Shown here: piece after piece, positions 33,834-44,260 of the stretch
Layout: each line of letters starts with the position of its first letter
How positions within the stretch are numbered: the stretch's first letter is position 1
Source: Nageia nagi
Taxonomy: Eukaryota; Pinophyta
Assembly (NCBI GenBank): GCA_050084985.1
Contig: JBITNC010000001.1
Span: 18,910,001-18,974,000, forward strand
Length of the DNA stretch: 64,000 nt
Reading direction: 5' to 3'
Notes under the pieces: model-generated
What the model was told of the DNA's origin: nothing
Database searches by the model: none
The model's input: only the letters and a program-made list of their open reading frames with translations
Translations under genes and position numbers: made by a program

Positions 33834-36178
33834 TATGTATATCAAATTATGAACCTAAAATGCAATTTAGAAAGATAAATCATTCAACATAATTAATCAT
33901 GAACATATTCGATAATACACATCAATAATAAAAATGATATTATATTCTAAAGTATTTGAATTCAAAAAGTGAGTTTTATTGATCTGGTTGTAATCACATT
34001 GACAGTGATCGCTATGAATCGGTAACAATCATTGTGGATCGGTAACGATTGAAGCACAACTCTACATTCTCTATGCCATCATTGTATTCGTTGTGAACCT
34101 TTAGCCTTTGTTATCGAGCTGTAGAATCATCGTCAACTGATCTTTGAATCGTCGATGATCAGCTCTCTATGCATTGGAGTAATCTTAAATGAATTTTGAA
34201 GTGTCTTTGTCTATTCCTTGTTGTTCTCTTTCACACTTACTTCCATCGTTCTTTTTCTGTATTGACCCTGCACACAGAAAATGAACAAAGCATCAAAAGC
34301 ATACCTGTTCATACATATTAATCAGCAAATGAATAACATAATATGGAAAAATAGTTGATATGAGATTTGCTATTAATCAAGCTTGCAACCTTTTGCTAAT
34401 AATCTCCTAGTTTGATTTCGACAGAGTTTCGCTACAGTAAAATTGGGTCCCCTTATTCACGTACCAAGCTTCAATTTATAAGCTTCAAGGTTTGTTATCC
34501 ATTTGTTTTGGCATCCCAAGATTTTAGGTAACCTCTCAAACTAAATTTTGAGGTGTTGTTATCTTCCATCTGTATCCATGATTACAAATTGTACGTACTA
34601 GGCTATTCCAGGCTTAGATTTGTTTATTGTTTAACTGTTCATGGATCGTCACCGATTTTTTAGCGATTATATATATTAACATTAGAATGGTCGCTCTATG
34701 GTCATTTTTTAATGACAAAGGTCATAAGACCACTTGTTTTATATATGTTCGAAAAGATTGATCCAATAATATAATAAATTCTTTATTGAAGCTCGGTGTA
34801 CTTTACTTGCAATCATGAGTTCATTTTAAGATCCCTGGGAGTTTTTCTGGAACAAACAAAACAAGCTAGAGTCAGTAGATAAAGCGTTCCAAAATGAGAT
34901 GACATCACAGAAGAAAGGATAAAGCTCAGTTGTGGAAAAGCCTAGGTTCTGAAGATGATGAGGTTAGCAAGATATAATCAAAGAAGCCAGAGCCCGTAAA
35001 TTAAATGTTCCGAAAGTAAAGCATTTCGAAATAAAATGATGATGTCACAAAGGATAAGATAGTCATGTTTTGGTAAAAACCAGGTTCTGGAGATGATGAG
35101 GTCAGCAAGGATTGACCAAATATTCAGAGCTAATGAGTAAAGCATTCCGAAATGAAATGATAAAACTCAATTGTAGAAAAACCCAGGTTTCGAAGATGAT
35201 GAGGTCAACAAAGAGTGACCAAATAGCCAGAGCCGGTGAGTAGAGCATTCCAGAATGTAGAGATGATGACATCACAGGGAGAACGATGTTCACATTTTTT
35301 AATGAAAACAGGTCCTAGAAGTGATGAGGTCATCAAGGAATGACCAAATAGCTGGAATCGGTAAGTAGAGCATTTCAGAAGTATGAAGATGACATCACGG
35401 GGAGAACGATGTTCACATTTTTGAATGAAATTAGGTCTTGAAAGTGATGAGGTCATCAAGGAATGACCAAATAGCCAGAATCGGTAAGTAGAGCATTCTG
35501 GAAGTATGAAGATGATGTCATGGGGAGAACGATGTTCACATTTTTCAATGAAACCGGGTCTCGAAAGTGATGAGGTCATCAAGGAATGACCAAATAGCCA
35601 GAACCGATAAGTAGAGCATTCTGAAAGTATGAAGATGACATCACAGGGAGAATGATGTTCACATTTTTGAATGAAATCGGGTCCCAAAAGTGATGATGTC
35701 ATCAAGGAATGACCAAATAGCTGGAATCGGTAAGTGGAGCATTCTGGAAGTATGAAGATGACATCACAGGGAGAACGATGTTCACATTTTTGAATGAAAC
35801 TGGGTCCCAAAAGTGATGACATCATTAAGGAATGACCAAATAGCTAGAACTGGTAAGTAGAGCATTCTAAAATGTAAATACGAGGCCAGTGAGAGAGCAG
35901 ATCATAGTTATCAAGAAACTGTATCATCTGCAATCTACCCCATTTTATTTCCTTTCCTGTTACTTTTTCTACGCCCAATAGATAAGGAACTGTCCTTCTT
36001 CAGAGATCAGACTATCCCCATAGTCTATTCTTGATTTGCTTTGGTTAAGATTGTTCACGACGCATATATTACACAATCTTAATCAACAATTATTTTAATG
36101 TGATATATATTAGAAAAAATACTTATTTTATTTATTTATTTATTAAATTAAAAATAAGGTTTATTTTAAGTGTCTACA
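33834..36178 (-). repeat. 5' LTR of the Tat element (2345 bp)
   Basis: Collinear with 14860-17202. Its terminal dinucleotide toward the interior is changed (TATG on the + strand, where the other LTR has TGTG). It has the same repeat array and ATCG-rich clusters. Confidence 0.92.
34880..35880 (-). repeat. 123-bp minisatellite in the Tat 5' LTR, open as 41-residue repeats
   Basis: Same array as in the other LTR with the same number of units. Here the last five units are exactly 123 bases, so one minus-strand frame (35825-35205, 206 codons) stays open and reads as 41-residue repeats containing FIQKCEHRSPCDVIFIL and STYRFQLFGHSLMTSSL. It is most likely an accident of a period divisible by three. 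Confidence 0.85.
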
Positions 36179-36183
36179 GATAG
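36179..36183. other. Target-site duplication GATAG, right copy
   Basis: Matches 14855-14859. Confidence 0.9.
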
Positions 36184-36860
36184 GTATGAGGATTTGATTC
36201 ACATATTTTTGTATGATTATTGTTATAACATTATTGAGAAGGTTTATTTTAATGTCTTATGTAAAATTAAATAGCTCCCTAACCAATCAATGAAGGATTT
36301 TGTAAATATATGGAAATAAATTGCTAATAAACTCACCATGGATGAACATGAACTCAAGCATATTTTTGTGGATGGTATCTTGCCTATGTATAAGCTATTT
36401 TTCATCTCTAATCATGATATGTATTTAGGAGATATGATTAACATTGTTACTAAAAAGGAACTATGCATTAAAAAGTTGAGTGCTATGAAACATGTTGAGC
36501 ATACTTCACCTGCAAAACCTATTACTAAAAATCAAACCAAGGTTGAAGCAAATCATGTTGCTTGAAAAAAATGAGGTATTTCTCCACCCAAACATACTTG
36601 ACAATATAATCCTCTGAATGATACTATTGATAATATTTTGAATGTATTATTAGATGAGGAACTAATCAAATTTCCTTGTATTATTAAACCTAAGTTTACT
36701 AATGGTGTGCCTAAAAATTTTCACTATGAGGAATTTTGCAATTATCATAGGGTACCTAGTCATCTAACCTAGGATTGTAGGTCACTTTGTAACCTTATAC
36801 AAGATTTCATTGATAATGGAGCAATCAATATGGATCAAAAACAGCTACATAGATAGGACC
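36184..36860 (+). pseudogene. Gypsy-like gag, 3' part, with knuckle motif
   Basis: Continuation of the gag at 13442-14859. The capsid C-terminal part reads RYEDLIHIFLYDYCYNIIEK, then MKDFVNIWK, HELKHIFVDGILP (open from 36338 to 36565). After a frame change the knuckle region is EEFCNYHRVPSHLT.DCRSL then CNLIQDFIDNGAI (36730-36820), a C-x2-H...H-x4-C type like that of the minus-strand Tat gag. No protease, RT, RNase H or integrase follows before the right LTR, so this element is a gag-only derivative or has lost pol by deletion. Confidence 0.78.
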
Positions 36861-39412
36861 TATACATCTAGATAATGCATAGCAAAGAGTATTCAATAAT
36901 CCCCTACCATCTTCATAATCTCAAGGGTCCATCGGTACAATAAGTATTTCCCATAATTTACATTCATTTTTTATTATCACTCATGCATATAGGCATCCTC
37001 CTCCAAATAGGGATAGGAACAAAATCAAAAGATGCAGCACCAATAGCATGCATTCTTAATTTTAGAGCACCAGTGGTGTGAGGATGACTAGTACAAAAGT
37101 GCCTCTTTTTTCCTTGCCTCTATAAAGTGTATTTAGGTGGCAAAAACTCCTTAGATACATAAAGTTATTCCTTGAGCTCTTTTTGATATCATAATTATTG
37201 TATATTAGTAGCTAGGGTGTTTTATGTCTTTTTACTTTCTTGTTATGTGTGTTCACCAATCTAGTGACTTTTCTTCTTTGTATCCATCTTTTCTTCCAAT
37301 GTCCATAATTTGGGGATCCAACTCCTCTCTATTCACGGTGCCAATGCCTTACTATCTCTATGTCAGGGTGTCAACATCATGGTTTTCCTAGGATATAATG
37401 TTTAAAATCCACTTTTTATCATTCTAAATAATGTGCCTTAGCCTCTTGGTTGATCTTGGGTGTTGTTCCATGATATCTATGCTTACATACACCCTCCTAA
37501 ACTTTACTTGTTTCTCCAAAGTATCTTGGTCCCTTTAAGTTGTTTATAACTTCAATTTGTGTGTATGTATTATGGTCATTTTCAGTTGTATATAACATAA
37601 TGTGTATATGTTTAGCATGTTTTACTATTAATGAGTTAGTTTTTAGAGTTCATTATCTTGTGTGTGTGTCCAATATCAACCATTTAAATATAATACAGAT
37701 AAAAAATATAGAGTATTGATTCCAACAAATGGATCATATATATATATAATATATATATATAATTTGATACAATTTAGGTATACATGGGCCTTATCCCTAC
37801 ATCATCCACCACTATGGTGGGAACTAGCACCACTACTAGATGTCTCACTCCTAGAGCATACTCTCCTATCGCTACCACTAGCTCTAGATATGGAGACTCC
37901 ACCCAAGATATCACTCATCATGAATCCATGAGTCTCCAAAAGTGTCTTGGCCCTTGTATACTTGATCCATAATCTTAGATCCTCTATGGATGTCCTCCTA
38001 CTTGATATGCTAAAAATATGGATGGAATAGATGCTCCAACAATGCAATGTTATTGGTAGGGTGGAAAACTCAGTTGGTTCAATGAGGAAGTCAACTCCTA
38101 CTTGTTAGAGCTCCGAATGGCAAGGGATTCAAGGTCAAAATGATCTATTTTTCCAAAAAAATTGATTTTATAAGTTGAATTTGGGGCTTTAACTTAGGGC
38201 ATCACTTCATTTTTGATGTACAATTCTTGAATCCTTATGTGGAGGGTTTATTGGCCTTGTAAAAATTTCAAATCCCTCCCATCCTTTTTTGGATACTAAA
38301 ATTTACCATTTGCACAACTTCAATGGTGTCCATTTCTTTGAGTTATGTGTGCTATTGATATAATTTGGATCTAATTTATGCTCAAAATTTATTCAAATTA
38401 TTCCCACATGTCTCAAGTAAATATCACTTCATTTGTATTTTTCATTAAAATTTATACTGGGTTTAGGGCACCAACGGTGTGCTAATTTGTTGTTTAGATG
38501 AGTTTCCAATGTGCCTAGTTCATTTTCATCAATTGCTAGTTTTTCATATGATAATGGATACTCGTTTATTATATACAATTAAAAAAAATCAGATTATGTA
38601 TACTTGATTTTAGTCATTTGACAAAGTAAAAATATATCTTCAGGAAGGTTGTTCCTAGGTAGCTGTAGGCCCATGATATTTGCAAGATTTAGTGACATAT
38701 GAAGGCACTTCTTAATTGGTTTACTTTATCCACTTATTTTGTGATGTTAATTGCATACTAACATTAAGGTTCTAGTAGCATACCAATCCATGAGTTATTC
38801 AAATGATTAAAAACCATCCTGTACTTATCCTTAATTGCACCTTTTTGGCATGAGGATTGGTACTGAAATTATGCTTCCATCGTGAGGTATGAATATTTTG
38901 GTTTTATCTTTTTATTTTATGTTATTAAGAATGTTAAATTAATATTTAGAAAGGTTGATGATTAAGAATGTTAAATTAATATTTTATGTTATTAAGAATG
39001 TTAAATTCATGACTACCACCCAGATGATGATGTGATGATTTAGTAATGTGGCATGTGTTCATACATGTGACAAGATGGCTTGTCTTACCCCTTTTTTAGC
39101 ATTAGCTGGGGGTAATCTCATATTTAGCTATAAGTATGGTGAATCAATATATTTTGGCTAACAATAGTTAATATAATTTTATTTTATCCAAATTCAAGGA
39201 ATCTTATGATGTTAGTAGTGTGGAAGACTATCCACATGATGTCAACGGTGTACATTGACCTATTTTTAGGGCATCGATGGTGTACATTCTTTATGCAGAA
39301 TTAAACTCAAGCTCCCAAACTTTATAGGTTTGAATATCAATAAATTTTATCATTCTATCTTAGCATATTATAATATATTATATTTATTTCATCCTTGCTT
39401 TACATGGCTAAT
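36861..39412 (+). other. 3' non-coding region of the gag-only element
   Basis: No gene is supported. A recurring short motif around CACCAACGGTGT / GTCAACGGTGTAC is seen near 37070, 37340, 38468, 39238 and 39270. An AT dinucleotide tract lies at 37735-37760. Frames at 37662-38047 on both strands are S/T-rich and unrecognised. Confidence 0.45.
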
Positions 39413-40135
39413 ATCTTTGGATCATGGACATCAAAACACATGATTATCGATGGTCATCGATATAGCTAATGAGAGTTCACTCACTTAAAAGTAAATCGAT
39501 GATGCAATCATGAATAATTTGTTGACATTGGATCATATCCAATGGATGATACATTTTGTTGTGCATCCATATGATTTTTTCTTTGAATCCATCTAAAGCA
39601 TACTATCTTTGGATCATGGACATAAAAATGCATGATTATCGATGGCCAATGATACAGCTAGTGAGAGTTCACTCACATAAAAGTAAATTGATGATGTAGT
39701 TGTGAGAAATTTATTAACATTGTATCATATCTAATGGATGATACATTTTGCTTTGTATCTACATGGTTTTTGCTTTGAACCCATATAAAGCATATTGTCT
39801 TTAGATCATGGACATAAAAATGTATGATCATTGATGGCCAACAATACAGCTAGTGAGAGTTCACTCACTTAAAAGTAAATCGACAATGTAGCCATGAAAA
39901 ATTTGTTGACATTGGATCATCTCCAATGGATGATACATTTTTCTTTATATCCATATTAATTTTGCTTTGAAACCATCTAAAGCATATTATCTTTGGATCA
40001 TAGATATATAAATGTATGATCACCGATGGCCATCGATACAACTAGTGAGAGTTCACTCACTTAAAAAATAAATCAACAATGCAACCATGAGCAAGATGTT
40101 GACATTGGATGATCTCCAATGGATGAAATAACTTA
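39413..40135. repeat. 192-bp tandem repeat with internal palindromes, ~3.8 copies
   Basis: Units start at 39413, 39605, 39797 and 39989, exactly 192 bases apart. Each contains a palindrome of the type ATCGATGGCCATCGAT (39446-39461 in unit 1) and a hairpin-like AGTGAGAGTTCACTCACT about 7 bases later. It lies in the 3' region of the gag-only element, some 540 bases before its polypurine tract. Confidence 0.9.
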
Positions 40136-40663
40136 CTATACATTTATCATTTTTTTATGACTAACATTTCATTATAGGTAACAAATCTAGTAAAATAGAA
40201 GAAAATTATAGTCAAAACCAAGGTGCCAACATCATGCTCTAGTCTATTGGGCCACCAATTGCATACATTTCATTATCATTTCCACCAATCCAAAGAGTAA
40301 CCTCTCCATTTTGAGGCATGGATGTAAGTATGAATGATTCTCAAGTATCAAACACAACAAAATGATCAAATTTATGATTGAATTCCATCTCCAACCTTGG
40401 ATATGGATTTTTATAGTCATCCAAACATGATCCAAATAGTATTCCTAAATACAACTTCTTCAATAGCTTTTTCCTTGGCTACTCCACTCAAGGATCTTTC
40501 CTAAGGCACCCAAGTCAAAAGGGCGGCAACACAAGGTCCCTCAGCATCAATCATTCATCTTCAGCAAAAGATAGCATCAGCAAAAAGATCAAAAAATTTT
40601 CTTTTATAGCTTGGCTACACTTCTTCTTTGGACATGTAAATTCATTGCTTCAATCACACATCC
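40136..40663. other. Non-coding stretch before the right LTR
   Basis: No gene recognised. Confidence 0.4.
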
Positions 40664-40676
40664 AAAGAGGGGAAAA
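40664..40676 (+). other. Polypurine tract of the gag-only element
   Basis: AAAGAGGGGAAAA directly before the right LTR start TGTAGATG. Confidence 0.75.
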
Positions 40677-41334
40677 TGTAGATGCCTCAAAATGAACCTT
40701 TATGTATTTAATAAATCATTTTAATCCCTTAACAATGTATTATTTAAAAAGGTATTTAAAATGTATACAAGAGGTGTAGGCCACATATTTGACCCTTATG
40801 GATTATACAAGGGGTCAAATCCTATAATATAAGCATCCCTATATAAAGGCATTAAAGACATACAAAGATAGGGGATGGGATCATCGTCAGGAGGAAACTA
40901 GATAAGGGGTAGATTACAAAAGACCCAAGGCTTCTATCAACTAAAGATCAGATAGAGAATAAAGAACTCAAACATAATTTGCAAAGCAAACCTTTGCAAG
41001 GTCTTCTTATCTATAACAATCGAATCTCTTATCTCAATAATTATCATACTTTTGATATATTGATAAATCATTCATTCACTTATCATTTCATCTTTCATCA
41101 CATCTTTAATTTGATCATTAACATGATATTGATGGCATACTAGTGTATATGATATTGCTCATTCTTGATGTATGTATTTCTTTAATCAATTGAATATGCA
41201 TATTAATGAAACGAACTTTTATGCTTAATCATCTATTTTCATATTCATGCTTTATGTCAACTAACTAATAGACCAAATAGTGCATGTGTTAATTCCCATA
41301 ATTAATTACACCATCGCATTATTTAGGGTATACA
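40677..41334 (+). repeat. Right LTR (~658 bp) of the gag-only element
   Basis: Pairs with 12731-13380. It starts TGTAGATGCC and ends GTATACA. I could not find matching target duplications next to the two LTRs. Confidence 0.8.
40788..40849 (+). promoter_or_regulatory. LTR core promoter: inverted repeat plus TATA box
   Basis: The inverted repeat TTTGACCC...GGGGTCAAA (40788-40819) is followed by TATATAAAGG at 40840-40849. The arrangement is conserved in the left LTR, where the TATA box is mutated. Confidence 0.6.
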
Positions 41335-41339
41335 ATATT

Positions 41340-43320
41340 CTTATATAGGTTGGACTTCATGAAATCATCATACCTATGATCACATTCTAACTCTTAGAGC
41401 TATCATTGAAGAAGCTAAATCCAATAAATGCAAGGTCTATTGTTGTTTTGTAGACTTAAATAAAGCATTTGATATTATTCCTAAATAGTTACTACTTCAA
41501 AGGTTGAAGGATTTAGGAATTTCAAAGGAGGTTACTTTTTTGGTTATTACCATATATGAAAAAGTTATTGTACAAGTCAAAATTGGATCTATTAGAACAC
41601 AAGATGTTCATAGTACTATAGGGGTCAAACAAGGCTACCCACTTTCACCTACACTCTTTAGATTATATATTGATGAATTAGAGTTGCTCATTATGGACTC
41701 TCTAGCTAAGGGTATAAGTTGATTACTTTTTTGTAGTGTTATTCCCATTTTGTTATTTATTGATGATATTTTCCTAATGTCACACATAACAATAGGATTT
41801 CAATAACAACTCGACATACTTGGCACTTACTTTGACTTACATGGATTAGAAGTTAATCTATAGAAAATAAATATTATGATATTCAATCTACCCAAGAAAG
41901 ATCTCTCTTTTGTTCACATCACATATAAAGGGAAGGTTATTGAGATTTTCACATCATACACATACTTGGGAGTTCTTTTCACAGGACCTACCTTCAACAT
42001 GATCATTGCATCTCAAGCAAGGTTAAATAAAGGGTATGTTACCTTAACCTCTTTGGATAACTAATGCTTTCAACTCCAATTTTAGGATATTAGTACAAAT
42101 ATTAAACTCTTTCACACTCTTGTTACCCCCACATTGCTCTATGATTGTGAAGTTTGGGTTCCTAACCTAAAACAGTTAGGTTTGTCTCATATTGAAAGGG
42201 TTCTCATCTTAATGTTGTCCAAGTTCATTAATTCCAAAAGAACTATTCTACATCCCATAATTCTATTTGAGTTTGTTTCTCAACCATTATTTACTTCATC
42301 ATTATTTCATGTTGTCTCTTTACTATGTAGATTCTATTATATGTCAAATATGAGAAGATATCCATATTTAGCATTGCATTCCTCAAGCAGTTGGCCAATC
42401 AAGGGGCCAGAAATTGTTGGTATGCTTAAACTACTACTCTACTTCAATCTCTTGGCTTAGACATCATGATACTTCCTCCTACTAAGTCATCAATCAATTC
42501 ATAATATTCTAATAAGGACATTCGAGATGAGATCTACTCAGCATATATAAAAACTACTTGGATTGATCCAAAGGAACCTCTTTCACCAAAATTGATCCAT
42601 TACTCTTATTTTTATCTCCAAATAGAGAATGGATTGATCACTACTCCAAAATATAACTTGATATAGATGCCACATAACCTCAACTTTCCTCCAGCTCAAC
42701 TATGAGTTTGCTCTCACCCTCTTTGTTGAGATAGATCATCATCTCCCTAAAGATCAACGTATTTGTAGATTATGCAATCTTGATGTGGAATCTAAGGAGT
42801 ATTTCATTTTTACTTCTCCTATATACTATGATATATGAGGTAGATATTATTTCTTATTCAAAGACACCCATACACTGAAGTCTTAGATTAATTATGAAGA
42901 ACAACAATGCATTACCCTTTTCATCCAAGAATTACTCAATCTAAAAAAAGAACTACTTAGTAACAGTTTGTAGAGGATAATAGGATCCTGACTTATCACT
43001 TCATTCTTCTAGCCTCTAAAAGCCATGACCAGGAAACACCAAGGTGATCATAGAGATACAACAAGAACCTTCCATCATTGACTCCAACATGGATCCTCTA
43101 TGATGACATCAAACTCTTATACCACTCACTTATTTACATCCTTTAATGTTGGGAGAAATCCTTGATTCATAGACCTTGTTTATAATTTATTATACTATTT
43201 ATTATTTTTCTTATTTTATTTCCTCTGGAGTTGCATTAGGCATTCCTATTACTTTGTATATATTCTACTTTACAATCCTATTTACCTTTTTTGGTCACAA
43301 ATGGACATTAATACAAATTA
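41340..43320 (+). pseudogene. 5'-truncated non-LTR (LINE) reverse transcriptase
   Basis: RT of a non-LTR retrotransposon, readable in shifting frames. In order: THILTLRAIIEEA-like text (~41365), YCCFVDLNKAFDIIPK with catalytic D (~41440), IGVKQGYPLSPTLFRLYIDE (~41620), LLFIDDIFLMS as the second catalytic box (~41755), then SYTYLGVLFTGP (~41955). The tail has VWVPNLKQLGLSHIERVLI and a CRLCNLDVESKEY zinc-finger-like end (~42770). The 'VKQGCPLSPTLF.LYIDELE' style differs from the L1 element at 54-58 kb, so this is another LINE clade, not determined. The coding text starts within a few bases of the LTR end, so the endonuclease part is missing. Confidence 0.78.
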
Positions 43321-43573
43321 AAATTCAAGTTTGATAATTTGATAATTTTATGTTGAGTTTGCACCTTGCACTATTGCAGGTATGAGTGGTGAGCTAAACC
43401 CATTGTTCTTGAGTAATATCGAAGATATTGTACAATATTGTAGATATTCAAATTTAGCACCATGCGCTACATTTGGCATAACACCTTTCTATCACTTAAC
43501 ATCCTTGATTATTTAGTTAATTTGGTCACATTTAATGATGCTTTGTCAATTATCAATTATTGAATATCTATTT

Positions 43574-44260
43574 ATCATAGTCATTGATTTTGGAAAATAC
43601 ATTTAAACTTAGTCATGTTTAATGTATTTTCTATCATAGTCATTTATTTTGAAAAATGCAATTAAACTCAATCATGTTTAATGTATTTTAGATCGTAGTC
43701 ATTTGCTTGGGAATTGTAATTAAACTTAGTCATGTTTATTGCATTTTGATCATAGTCATTTATTTTGGAAAATACAATTAAACTTAGTCATGTTTAATGT
43801 ATTTTCGATCATAGTCATTTATTTTGAAAAATGCAATTAAACTCAATCATGTTTAATGTATTTTCGATTGTAGTCATTTGCTTGGGAATCGCAATTAAAC
43901 TTAGTCATATTTATTGTGTTTCGATCATAGTCACTTATTTTAGAAAATGCAATTAAACTTAGTCATGTTTAATGTATTTTTTATCATAATCATTTGGGAA
44001 TTGCAATTAAACTTAGTTTGTTTATTGCATTTCAATCATAGTCATTTGGGAAAGATAATTAATATGTCATATTAATTATGTTTTTGATCATAATCATTTT
44101 TTAATTAAAATGCAATTAAATTTAGTTATGTTTATTGTACTTTAGACTATGGTCATTTATTTAAAAATTATAATTTAACATTAGTCATGTTATTTATGAT
44201 TTCGATCCTAGCTACTTATGCTTAAAATTTAATTAACATTAGTTATGTTGATTATATTTT
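43574..44260. repeat. 59-bp satellite with 175-bp three-monomer higher-order repeat
   Basis: Monomers containing 'atcatagtcattt' and 'aattaaacttagtcatgtttaatgtatttt' start at 43574, 43633, 43692, 43749, 43808, 43867, 43924, 43983 and 44035. Spacings are 59, 59, 57, 59, 59, 57, 59. Three monomer types alternate (TTTTGGAAAATAC, TTTTGAAAAATGC, CTTGGGAATTG), giving a 175-bp period (43574, 43749, 43924). Beyond ~44040 the array decays but can be followed to ~44260. Confidence 0.9.

Larger units (their letters stand above)
14860..36178 (-). mobile_element. Large Tat-lineage Ty3/gypsy retrotransposon, nested in gag
   Basis: Complete element: LTRs 14860-17202 (3') and 33834-36178 (5'), GATAG duplications, primer-binding site 33814-33830, polypurine tract 17203-17218. 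Gene order on the minus strand is coiled-coil gag, protease, RT, RNase H, archaeal-type RNase H, integrase, extra ORF. Two RNase H domains and lack of a chromodomain place it in the Tat clade. Without the nested 2.6 kb insertion it is ~18.7 kb, large even for gypsy elements. The coding region has many stops and at least six frame changes, so it is dead. The LTRs differ mostly by C/T and G/A changes, by eye a few percent. Confidence 0.92.

Noticed and set aside
37662-38047. Overlapping S/T-rich ORFs on both strands
   Set aside because: Short, no domain, low-complexity composition, both strands open at once; a genuine antisense gene of the element could not be supported.
39413-40135. CRISPR-like repeat array
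   Set aside because: Whole units repeat with no unique spacers, and the context is a plant retroelement.
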